Source: Bdellovibrionales bacterium Ga0074137
GTDB lineage: Bacteria > Bdellovibrionota > Bdellovibrionia > Bdellovibrionales > JAMPXM01
Direction: 5' to 3'
NCBI GenBank assembly: GCA_001464715.1
Contig: LNDT01000025.1
Location: 150,612-192,362 of the forward strand
DNA length: 41,751 bases
Shown here: piece after piece, positions 7,683 to 15,124 of the stretch
Numbering within the stretch: the stretch's first letter is position 1
Layout of the letters: the number at the start of each line of letters is the position of its first letter
Notes under the pieces: generated by a model
What the model saw: only the letters and a program-made list of their open reading frames with translations
Database searches by the model: none
What the model was told of the DNA's origin: nothing
Made by a program: the position numbers and the translations under genes

Positions 7683-8519
7683 ATGTCGTTTAAAAACTAT
7701 TCGAGAATTTCGGTCGCACGCTTATCCCAAACGGGTTTACTGATCTTCGTTTGCTTCGCCTTACTTTCAGGCTGCGCGACGAGTCGAGCGTCGCGTGAAG
7801 TTTCGGCGGCGAAAGTTTCTCGCCTTGAGGGAAAACTTCGCCGGGCAAAGGCCCGCATCGAAACCCTGCGCGAGCGAAACTGGGTTCTAAAGAATCGCAT
7901 TAAAATTATCGAAGCTAATGAGGGTGTAGACCCCGCGGTCACGCCGGGTCCATTGGCGGCTTTTCCAGAAGGCCTTGAACTTGATGTGCCGATCAGTCCG
8001 TCGCGCGTGGATGCGTCCATGGTTCGTCGTGGGAAAAAGTCGGCGCGCCGACCCATTGAAGCGCCGGCGATTGCATCTATGGCCGAGGCGCCAAAAGTCA
8101 TCGGCGAGTCTGCGGACCGCGTTCTTTCTAGAACCGTCAGTGAGCTTTTAAGAGCGGGCGACGAGGCCGAAGCGCTTCGCACGGCTTTACTTTTAGAGAA
8201 GTCATATCCTGAATCGCCACTCGTGGCTGAAGCAAGATTTCAGCAGGGACTTTATCACTACCGAAAGAACAATTCGGTGGCGGCCGACCGCTATTTCCGT
8301 TCCACGTTGTCGGCGCCAAAGGCTCACATTCGCGCTCGTGCAGGAGCCGCTCTTTTGCGAGGCGTGATTGCGCGCAAAGCCTCCAACTTTGAAGCGGCGA
8401 AAAAGAATTTTAGCTACGTGACCAGTAACTTTCCAAAGTCTCCCGAAGCCGCCCGAGCTCGGCGAGAGGCTCGTGTTTTGAAACGTCTCGAAGCGGGTGC
8501 GATCGTGAGGAAAAAATGA
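7683..8519 (+). CDS. lipoprotein with coiled coil and TPR-like repeats (YbgF/CpoB-like architecture)
   Basis: A 278-residue lipoprotein. A signal sequence ends in the lipobox LLSGC with the lipidated cysteine near residue 30. A highly charged helical segment follows (SRLEGKLRRAKARIETLRERNWVLKNR, broken here as a description of the coiled-coil part), then a proline-rich linker. TPR-like helices sit in the C-terminal third (EALRTALLLEKSYPESPLVAEARFQ and later SNFEAAKKNFSYVTSNFPKSPEAARA). This layout resembles CpoB/YbgF and BamD-like helpers that act at the envelope. Frames starting at 7554 would place 43 residues before the signal sequence, so the ATG at 7683 is preferred. Its stop overlaps the next start as ATGA, so it is translationally coupled to the LysM gene. 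The exact role is unknown. Confidence 0.75.
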   Translation: MSFKNYSRISVARLSQTGLLIFVCFALLSGCATSRASREVSAAKVSRLEGKLRRAKARIETLRERNWVLKNRIKIIEANEGVDPAVTPGPLAAFPEGLELDVPISPSRVDASMVRRGKKSARRPIEAPAIASMAEAPKVIGESADRVLSRTVSELLRAGDEAEALRTALLLEKSYPESPLVAEARFQQGLYHYRKNNSVAADRYFRSTLSAPKAHIRARAGAALLRGVIARKASNFEAAKKNFSYVTSNFPKSPEAARARREARVLKRLEAGAIVRKK

Positions 8520-10321
8520 AGCGCAACGGTTTGATGGTTCTTCTTGCTATCATACTCTCTTTGGCGCCCGCCTCTCGGGCTCAAGATTTCAGTGAAACTT
8601 TGGAGGCTGAACTCGACAATCTTGAAAATGGGACGGCTGATTTCGAGAATTCAGACATGGTACCGCTCGAAGAGTCGACCGAGCCACCGCCAAAGAAAAC
8701 AAAGGCCTCTGCTCCGACAGCGCCGTTGGATCCGATCACGGAGCCTGATATCTTCGATGCGCCGCCAGAGATCGATCTAGAATCCGACCTCGCAGCAGAA
8801 CCAGCTCGGACCGAACCTGCTCCGACGGAACCGAGCCCGCCCATGAGCGCGCAAGAAAGTCTTGCGCCGCCGTCCGATGAACCGAACTCCGCGTTCGAAG
8901 AGAGATTGTCTCAGATCTATTCTTCAAATTCTGAACCGGTCAGCTCGGAAAAGTGGTCGGGACTTCTGGGAGCACGCGCCGCTGAAAGTTACTCTGTTCA
9001 AGCCGGGGATACTCTCTGGGATTTGAGTCAGACTCTTTTTGCCGACGGCTTTTATTGGTCAAAGCTTTGGGCTGAAAATCCTGAAATTCAAAACCCACAT
9101 AAAATTTCAAAGGGACAAGCTCTTCGCTTTATTGGCGGCACGGAAGCTTCGCCTCCGGAAGTTCGGGTCGTTATGGATACACCCGTCGACTCACCCAATG
9201 AAACGACTCTTCAGCTTCAAACTGCGTTTGAAAAAGAAGATATTGTTGTGCCTTTAGCGGAAACGCCGGCGTCGGACCTTCAAGATATCGACTTTGAGAC
9301 CGTTCGAAAAATGAGCGCCAATACTCTCCAACAAGGACTCAATCAGGCGCCCCTTTACCGAGAAGATATCGACTCGCAAATAAGTCAGGCTGATCTTGAT
9401 GCGGGCGTCGTTGTTGAGCAAAGCGAAATTGTGCCTCGGCCGGTTCTGCCTCCACCCTCCGAGACACGGCGAAAAGTTCTGCTCGATTTGCCGGGATCAT
9501 TTCGGGAGTTCCGTCCAAAGAGCTATGAGAGAACTGTGACGATTCAACGTCGCGCAAGTTCGGCCGAGAAGAACTCTGCGGCCGTCGTTTTGCCGCAGCT
9601 TGCGTTTGAAAATGTGCCGGAACCAATGGGGACTGTTGTCGAAGTGGATTCGGGCGAGGTGGTCGCGTCCATAGGACAGTACGTCTACATTCGAGCCAAC
9701 GAACCACTTGTTCTGGGTTCAAAAATGTATTCGATGACTCCAGGTTTTGAAGTTCGCTCGAAGGAGGCGGGCCGTGTTGGCTCGGTCATCGAAGTGGGCG
9801 GTACTATGAGGATCCTTTCTAAGATCGACGAAAAAGAAAGTCTTTACCGCGCCCAAATAGTTTATGCGGTCAATCCGGTGCGAGTGGGAAGCGGAATTCT
9901 GATGGGAGAGCCGCCGCGGGTCCGAATGACGACGAAGGGTCGACGACTTTCCGCAGAGCTCAATGTGATCGCTGGCGGAGACTCGGAAACACGCCGCTAC
10001 TTTGGCGACGGTACAACGGTCTATTTGGATACGAAAGATTCGGGCGTTCAAGTGGGTGATGTACTTTCGATTCAGGCTCGTCGCGGTTTAAGAAAAACGA
10101 CGTTGGCTCCTGACCAGAAAACACCGATTGGAATTTTGAAAGTTTACTCGGTCAGCGGCAAAGTCGCTTCGGCGGTTGTTGTTTTGGCCACCGAAGAAGT
10201 CCGTGTTGGGGACACAACGGGTGGGGTCTTCCCAGAGCGCCTTCCGGATCTCAGTATTGAACCCCCTCGTATTACAAGTTCTTCTGAGGGTGGAGCTGAT
10301 TCGGGCGCGTCGGTTCGCTGA
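8516..10321 (+). CDS. exported LysM-domain protein
   Basis: A 601-residue protein with a signal peptide (residues 1-22, cut after SRA). A long acidic, proline-rich, presumably disordered segment occupies about 25-150. One LysM domain lies at about 158-207 (YSVQAGDTLWDLSQTLFADGFYWSKLWAENP, split here across its two helices). LysM binds GlcNAc-containing glycan, so the protein probably touches peptidoglycan in the periplasm. The C-terminal 350 residues are rich in beta-strand with several VGDVLSIQ/VGDTTGG-like turns, but no family was recognised. The start overlaps the preceding stop (ATGA), so it is produced together with the TPR lipoprotein and may form a complex with it. A hairpin follows the stop codon. 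Confidence 0.8.
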   Translation: MKRNGLMVLLAIILSLAPASRAQDFSETLEAELDNLENGTADFENSDMVPLEESTEPPPKKTKASAPTAPLDPITEPDIFDAPPEIDLESDLAAEPARTEPAPTEPSPPMSAQESLAPPSDEPNSAFEERLSQIYSSNSEPVSSEKWSGLLGARAAESYSVQAGDTLWDLSQTLFADGFYWSKLWAENPEIQNPHKISKGQALRFIGGTEASPPEVRVVMDTPVDSPNETTLQLQTAFEKEDIVVPLAETPASDLQDIDFETVRKMSANTLQQGLNQAPLYREDIDSQISQADLDAGVVVEQSEIVPRPVLPPPSETRRKVLLDLPGSFREFRPKSYERTVTIQRRASSAEKNSAAVVLPQLAFENVPEPMGTVVEVDSGEVVASIGQYVYIRANEPLVLGSKMYSMTPGFEVRSKEAGRVGSVIEVGGTMRILSKIDEKESLYRAQIVYAVNPVRVGSGILMGEPPRVRMTTKGRRLSAELNVIAGGDSETRRYFGDGTTVYLDTKDSGVQVGDVLSIQARRGLRKTTLAPDQKTPIGILKVYSVSGKVASAVVVLATEEVRVGDTTGGVFPERLPDLSIEPPRITSSSEGGADSGASVR

Positions 10322-10327
10322 TAGTTC

Positions 10328-10363
10328 TGCTTGGCCTGGCCGAATCGCGGATGGGGCCAAGCA
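10328..10363. terminator. hairpin after the LysM gene
   Basis: Perfect 9-bp arms TGCTTGGCC (10328-10336) and GGCCAAGCA (10355-10363) flank an 18-base loop, starting 6 bases after the LysM stop. No T-run follows, so it may stabilise the mRNA end or act as a factor-dependent or partial terminator before dprA. Confidence 0.45.
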
Positions 10364-10421
10364 AGGTGAGCCGATTTAATTGCGCCGATGCTGTCTTCAT
10401 TTTTGAAGAGCCGTCGCTGTT

Positions 10422-11156
10422 ATGAACCAACACGACGGACCACGCGAAGTTTCCTATTTATCGAATGATTATCCGATGGCCCTTCGAGATTTGGAGTCGC
10501 CACCTTCAGTCATTAGCATTGAAGGTCACATCGATTTCGACGCTCGTCCTATCTTGGGCGTTGTCGGCGCCCGCGATTCCAGTGTGATGGCCGAGTCTTG
10601 GCTTCGCAGGTATCTACCAAGCTTAGCGCATCATGCGTTGATCGTGAGCGGCGGCGCCCGTGGTATCGACGAATTGGCTCATCAGATCGCCATCCACGAA
10701 AACCAGTCGACCGTCGTTGTACTTCCTTCTGGCCTTGATTGCCCTTATCCGCCGGACTGGGCTTATCGAAAGGGTGACGTGCTGAGAAACGGGGGAGCGC
10801 TGATTTCCGAGTACGCCGCAGGCACTTCGGTGCGCCGCTGGCATTTTGAAAAGAGAAACAGAATTATTGCGGCACTTTCAGATGTTGTTTTGGTGGTCGA
10901 GGCCCGCCGCCGAAGTGGATCAGCGATCACGGCAAGGCACGCCGGCGGGATGGGAAGAGTTGTCGCGACGCTGCCGTGGTTTCCCACGGACCCACGCGGT
11001 GAACTTTGCAATGATCTTTTGTTCAATGGCGGCGCAACGCTTGTTCGAAATTCGGAGGATATTGCATCCCTACTTCAAAGTGAAGTTCAGGCGCGCCTCG
11101 TCCGCATGTTGAGATCGCAAAAGAGAGAATCGTTAACCGTTCCAAATTCTCTTTAA
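10422..11156 (+). CDS. dprA: DNA processing protein DprA (Rossmann-like core only)
   Basis: DprA protects incoming single-stranded DNA and loads RecA in transformation. The 244 residues carry the family core: GVVGARDSS (about 46-54), VSGGARGIDELAH (75-87), VVLPSGLDCPYP (99-110), GGALISEY (124-131), FEKRNRIIAALSDVVLVVEA (142-161), SGSAITARHA and LCNDLLFNGGA. The N-terminal SAM-like helices and the C-terminal winged-helix domain found in longer DprAs are missing or very short, so this is a compact form. There is no strong ribosome-binding site. Its last 24 bases overlap the end of the convergent lptF. With comEC 3 kb away, the window holds two competence-related genes, but no pilus or ComF genes. 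Confidence 0.9.
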   Translation: MNQHDGPREVSYLSNDYPMALRDLESPPSVISIEGHIDFDARPILGVVGARDSSVMAESWLRRYLPSLAHHALIVSGGARGIDELAHQIAIHENQSTVVVLPSGLDCPYPPDWAYRKGDVLRNGGALISEYAAGTSVRRWHFEKRNRIIAALSDVVLVVEARRRSGSAITARHAGGMGRVVATLPWFPTDPRGELCNDLLFNGGATLVRNSEDIASLLQSEVQARLVRMLRSQKRESLTVPNSL

Positions 11157-12275
11157 GAGAAAGAACCCTGCGATACTGAAAAGAAAGTTGGCGAGCCACA
11201 TCGCAAACCACGGCGGCAGTTGCCCGCTGCGAGCAAGACTTTCCGAGCTCACGTAAAGAATCCAGTAGGTGACGATGATTCCAATAGAAATCACGGCTCC
11301 ACCCGCTTTGGCGTTGCGGCGATTTGTGGTTGTTCCCAGAGCCACGCCGATCAATCCAAAAACCAAACACGCAAGTCCAATGGCAATACGTTTGTGGAAC
11401 TCGGTTTCAAGCTCGATCCGTTTTTCTTTTGTAAGGCCTGGAATGACGACTCCGGTTTTTTCATCCTTCGTGTCGGCTGAGGTATCGGTCAGTGCGCGGC
11501 TCACTTCGGTGATCGTCATCGATTGTGGGGACTTAGAAGCGATTGATTCATTCACGGGATTGAAAAGCTGAAGGTCATAGGTCGAAAAATCGATTTTGGT
11601 GTGCCGCGCTTCCGTGGTGCGGTGGATGCTTCCGTTGATAAGCTGAAGGGAGGCCGCATGTCCCGGTTGCGCTTCATCCTTTACGATTCGCCCTTCACGG
11701 GCGATCACTGTGATGGGGGATTGTCCGGCGCGCTCATCATAGATGAAGACATCGGTGAGAGTTCCAAGTTTGTTATCGACTTTGTTGGCGTAAACAACCA
11801 AGTCGAAAAAACCTTCAGAGAACGTGCCCTCTTTGATAGTGACGCCAGGTTTTGTCGCCCCAAGTTTTGTCACGATCAGTTCAAATTGACGATTTCCCCA
11901 CGGAGCGATGTGGAAAGAAGTCTGCAAACTTAAAATCGAGACTAAAATACTTAAGAGAACAGCAGGCATCGCTATGGAGTACATGCTGAGGCCTGAGGCT
12001 CTGAGTGCCACGACTTCCGAGTCCGCACTAAGGCGACCGTAAGTCAAAATCACCGTAAACACGAGACTCATCGGAAAAAGAATCGGTAGAAAACTTGTCG
12101 AAAGATAGCCCATCATGGCGATGACTGTTGTCAGTTTAACGCCGTGTATGAGGACGAATTCCGTCAAGCGCAAGGCTTGAAACATCAGAAGTATAAATAC
12201 GAAAACGACGACGCCCAGAAAGAACGTCGGAATCATCTCGGCGAGGACGTAGCGAAGAAGCAGCCTTGCTCTCAT
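11133..12275 (-). CDS. lptF: LptF/LptG-family permease of the LPS export ABC transporter
   Basis: LptF and LptG form the inner-membrane part of the Lpt machine that pulls LPS from the membrane with LptB energy. The 380 residues start MRARLLLRYVLAEMIPTFF, the usual YjgP/YjgQ opening. Three N-terminal membrane helices (about 13-35, 50-75, 95-118) are followed by a periplasmic beta-jellyroll (about 120-270) and three C-terminal helices ending in FLLKRIW. FMSLVFTVILTYGRLSADSE-like sequence (PMSLVFTV…YGRLSADSEVVALRASG) is characteristic. I cannot separate LptF from LptG by eye, so the symbol is tentative. It starts 9 bp after kdsA, so the two are probably cotranscribed. Its 3' end overlaps dprA by 24 bp. 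Confidence 0.88.
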   Translation of the reverse strand: MRARLLLRYVLAEMIPTFFLGVVVFVFILLMFQALRLTEFVLIHGVKLTTVIAMMGYLSTSFLPILFPMSLVFTVILTYGRLSADSEVVALRASGLSMYSIAMPAVLLSILVSILSLQTSFHIAPWGNRQFELIVTKLGATKPGVTIKEGTFSEGFFDLVVYANKVDNKLGTLTDVFIYDERAGQSPITVIAREGRIVKDEAQPGHAASLQLINGSIHRTTEARHTKIDFSTYDLQLFNPVNESIASKSPQSMTITEVSRALTDTSADTKDEKTGVVIPGLTKEKRIELETEFHKRIAIGLACLVFGLIGVALGTTTNRRNAKAGGAVISIGIIVTYWILYVSSESLARSGQLPPWFAMWLANFLFSIAGFFLLKRIWNG

Positions 12276-12284
12276 CTTTGGGTT

Positions 12285-13211
12285 TTAAAAAATAAATTGG
12301 CCGACGTTTTCGGGCGCTTTGATCGCTTTGCGAACTTCCATCGCCATGCGAATCATCGGCTCCCAATACTTCATATCCAGCTGCGAAGCTGCATCGCACT
12401 TCGCATCCATCGGAGAAGGATGAGACTCAATGAAAAGGGCATCGGCCCCCGCAGCGACAGCGGCCATCGTGAGGTGGGGAACAAAGCGCGGCTCGCCGCC
12501 CGCTGGATCACTCGATGAAATTCCATAAAGTCGAACAACGTGAGTTGCGTCGAAACAAACTGGCGCGCCCAGCTCCTGCATCACCGGAATCGAACGCATA
12601 TCAGCGACGAGACGATTGTAACCAAAGCACGCACCGCGCTCGGTCAAGAGAACGTTTTTGTTGCCGGTCGAATGCATTTTCGAAACAGCTCCGCCCATAT
12701 TTTCAGGAGCGTTGAACTGACCTTTTTTGATATTGACTGGTTTTCCAGTTTTTCCACACGCAATGATGAGCGACGTCTGTTGGCACATGTAAGCGGGGAT
12801 TTGCAAAACGTCGACGGCCTCTGCCACACGGTCCACATCCTCTTGGCGGTGGATATCCGTGAGGACAGGGATGCCAAATTCTTTGCGAACTTCGGCAAGG
12901 ATTTTTAATCCGTCGTCGGCCATCGGACCTGTCCAGTTTTTCTCAGAGCCGCGATTATCTTTTTCGTACGAGCTTTTGAAAATAAGCGGCATTCCGGTTT
13001 TTTGCGAAAGCTCAGTAAGTGCCTTGGCAGCCTTCATGATCATTTCTCGGCTGTCGATCACGCAGGGGCCTGAAATGATGGCGAGGCCATGGCCCTTGCC
13101 AATTTTAATCTTCGTGTTGCCGGCTTCGACGACAAATTCTCGGGCAGGCAAAGTGGTTGTTTCAGTTCTTACCAATTTCGGTTTTGTCGTTTGCGGAGTT
13201 GCTTCAGCCAT
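12285..13211 (-). CDS. kdsA: 3-deoxy-8-phosphooctulonate synthase KdsA, metal-dependent type
   Basis: Condenses PEP with arabinose 5-phosphate to Kdo 8-phosphate, the precursor of the LPS inner core. Core motifs are ISGPCVIDSREM (46-57), FKSSYEKDNRGS (78-89), LTDIHRQED (117-125), QIPAYMCQQTSL (137-148), FDATHVVRLYG (220-230) and LFIESHPSPMDAKCDAASQL. C50, H224, E262 and D273 are spaced as the metal ligands of the Aquifex enzyme. The non-metal E. coli type has Asn in place of the cysteine, so this is the metal-dependent class. At 308 residues it has about 30 extra N-terminal residues. The ATG at 13211 follows a GAGG with nine bases between. The neighbours are a glycosyltransferase upstream and lptF downstream. 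Confidence 0.96.
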   Translation of the reverse strand: MAEATPQTTKPKLVRTETTTLPAREFVVEAGNTKIKIGKGHGLAIISGPCVIDSREMIMKAAKALTELSQKTGMPLIFKSSYEKDNRGSEKNWTGPMADDGLKILAEVRKEFGIPVLTDIHRQEDVDRVAEAVDVLQIPAYMCQQTSLIIACGKTGKPVNIKKGQFNAPENMGGAVSKMHSTGNKNVLLTERGACFGYNRLVADMRSIPVMQELGAPVCFDATHVVRLYGISSSDPAGGEPRFVPHLTMAAVAAGADALFIESHPSPMDAKCDAASQLDMKYWEPMIRMAMEVRKAIKAPENVGQFIF

Positions 13212-13264
13212 CTCTTCAGTCCTCGTCTCGTTGTCCAGTTTCGCATCAAAAATCAGTCAAAAAA

Positions 13265-13293
13265 ATTTTAAAAAATCAAAGTCGTGTCGTCAG
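13265..13293 (-). promoter_or_regulatory. candidate sigma-70 promoter for kdsA-lptF
   Basis: Read on the minus strand, CTGACG (13293-13288) and TAAAAT (13270-13265) are separated by 17 bp, matching four and five of six consensus positions. It lies in the AT-rich gap between the glycosyltransferase gene and kdsA, about 50 bases before the kdsA start. kdsA may therefore have its own promoter. Confidence 0.35.
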
Positions 13294-13302
13294 TATCTTG
13301 GA

Positions 13303-14190
13303 CTACCGTTGCTGCACAATCCGGTAGGGCTTGTACTCGCCGATACGGTAGCCTGTGAGACTCTCCAGAGTGTCGCTCGCCAGTAAATTCAGATCTTTCA
13401 AAGTCCAATCTGAAAGTGAGCGCTCGGTCTTGAAAGTCCATTCCTGAGCTAGAACCTGACTCTTCATTACATCCGGATGTGTTCCCTCAAAAGGGCGAAG
13501 TCCGTACTGCTTAGCATACTCAAAATTTTCGAATTCGTGATCCCTTTTGTTGCCATGCCACCAGCGATTTAAGAGTTTGCTCTTTTGGCCCATCATCTTT
13601 GGTGGCTTGACCCAGCCATAATGAAAGACGCGAGCGCCCGTGCGAAGCACGCGAGGTTTGGCACCCGAAACACGAAAGCCCTGAGCGTCGGCGTGGCTTT
13701 GAATTCCTGAACTCTTTCTCACGACACGAACTTCATTTCGATACCAGCGCCTCGACTGAGCGACGGTTTCATAGCTCCCGTAGAAGTGAATGTAGTGAAA
13801 CAGAAGACCGTCGACTTCAAGGCCTTCAGCTGTCGCTTTGGCCGCAGTCTCGACGGAACTCTTGATTTCTGTCAGGTCGTCTTGGTGAATCACTTCGTCG
13901 GCCTGAATATAAAAGCACCAGTCGTGAGTACAGTGAGCCAGCGCTTCGTTGGTCTTTTCACTCAAGATCAGGCCACCCTTGGTCTTGGATGTGTCCCAGA
14001 CGGTGTCGATGATTCGAATTTTCGGGCTCTTAATGCTTTCGATGAGTTCACGTGTTCCGTCGTCGCTTTGTCCGAGGCCGATCACAAATTCGTCCACAAG
14101 CGGAAGCACGCTGCGAATACTTTCAAGGACTGGATAGCCCATCAGTTGGGCATTTCGGATAACGGTAAAACCGCTCATAGGAGTCGACAT
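13303..14190 (-). CDS. glycosyltransferase family 2-like protein
   Basis: A 295-residue cytosolic GT-A-fold enzyme of the type that builds LPS or other surface glycans. The N-terminal TVIRNAQLMGYPVLESIRSVLPLVDEFVIGLGQSDDGT is the classic nucleotide-binding start. YIQADE (about 94-99) stands where the DxD motif binds the metal-sugar nucleotide. Later RRWYRNEVRVVRK and FHYGWVKPPKMM resemble a GT2 subgroup common in bacteria. No membrane helix is present. The ATG at 14190 has GAGGAG close upstream. It precedes kdsA on the same strand with a 91-bp gap, and is divergent from the pseudo-receiver gene. The donor and acceptor sugars cannot be told. Confidence 0.82.
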   Translation of the reverse strand: MSTPMSGFTVIRNAQLMGYPVLESIRSVLPLVDEFVIGLGQSDDGTRELIESIKSPKIRIIDTVWDTSKTKGGLILSEKTNEALAHCTHDWCFYIQADEVIHQDDLTEIKSSVETAAKATAEGLEVDGLLFHYIHFYGSYETVAQSRRWYRNEVRVVRKSSGIQSHADAQGFRVSGAKPRVLRTGARVFHYGWVKPPKMMGQKSKLLNRWWHGNKRDHEFENFEYAKQYGLRPFEGTHPDVMKSQVLAQEWTFKTERSLSDWTLKDLNLLASDTLESLTGYRIGEYKPYRIVQQR

Positions 14191-14275
14191 AGCTCCTCGA
14201 CTTCTAGCGCTCGATGCCTATTGAAGCAAGGCGTTACAAGCGAACTCTTGGGTTTCCTTCATTGACGCGCGCACC

Positions 14276-15115
14276 TTGGGTTTCCACGATGAAGGAGTGC
14301 GTCGAATTTTATTAGTTATAGACGACTTTAACGAGCTCGTGGGCATGGAGTCTCTTTTTCGAAGACTCGGTTTCGACGTGCTTAGCCTCGGTCGCGAGGC
14401 CTCCGTTCCGGAGGCGATTTTAGGTTTCCCTCCAGATTTAACTGTCGCCACGGGGCGTGGGCGCAATGTCGACGGACTCAATTTAGCAACGAAACTTCGC
14501 TATGGTACGTCGCGATCAAAGCTTGTCGTCTTGGTCGCTGCCGGTTCGCTGGCGGGGAAGAAGCAGCCCGATGTCGACGCCGTGATAGATACGCCGTTTG
14601 AGCCCAAAGTAGCGCTTAAAATCGTCTGTGATCTGTTGGCTTTGGACGCCGACGTCATCATCGAAAAATACGAAAAAATCGTTTCCGCCAGGCTCTTTGA
14701 GCCGCAAGAGCTCAACATTATCAAACACCCTCTGGAGCCCAACCGATCAATCCATATCACGTCGTCAGACTCGAACCAAAAGAGTGTCAAAAATCTTGGA
14801 AGTTCCGGACAAAATGTTTTGGAAATGGAAATCGAATTTCGACGAGCGCCAACGGCTCGAGAATTGAGATACTCCAAATTTCTCGACGACAAAGCAGAAG
14901 AAGAGCTTCCACCTATGGCGAGCCTCGATGCAATGCGGGACGCCCGCAAGCTTTTACAGAAAACCGAGAGCGAAGCTTCGATGGAGGAACTTCAGAGAGC
15001 GGCTCTGCATACTCGCGAAAAACGCGAATTCGTGCGCGCCATGCTGGAAGCAGGCAAAGCCGATCAGCCGCCAACCATTGATCGCTCGATGAAGAAAGAA
15101 GGCACTGAATCTTAG
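14276..15115 (+). CDS. response-regulator-like protein with a degenerate receiver domain
   Basis: About 280 residues. The N-terminal 125 residues follow the CheY fold: RRILLVIDDFNELVGMESLFRRLGFDV, then FPPDLTVATGRGRNVDGLNLA, then VIDTPFEPKVALKIV. The acidic pair DD (16-17) is kept. The phospho-acceptor position (about residue 59) is Thr/Gly instead of Asp, and the usual KPF lysine is Thr in DTPF, so phosphorylation looks impossible. The C-terminal half is charged and helical, with no known output domain. The start is uncertain. TTG at 14276 gives the longest frame and GTG at 14297 begins just before the domain; an AAGGAG at 14292-14297 does not suit either. It converges on the receiver-DnaJ gene with 9 bp between them. 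Confidence 0.7.
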   Translation: MGFHDEGVRRILLVIDDFNELVGMESLFRRLGFDVLSLGREASVPEAILGFPPDLTVATGRGRNVDGLNLATKLRYGTSRSKLVVLVAAGSLAGKKQPDVDAVIDTPFEPKVALKIVCDLLALDADVIIEKYEKIVSARLFEPQELNIIKHPLEPNRSIHITSSDSNQKSVKNLGSSGQNVLEMEIEFRRAPTARELRYSKFLDDKAEEELPPMASLDAMRDARKLLQKTESEASMEELQRAALHTREKREFVRAMLEAGKADQPPTIDRSMKKEGTES

Positions 15116-15124
15116 ACCGCTCAC

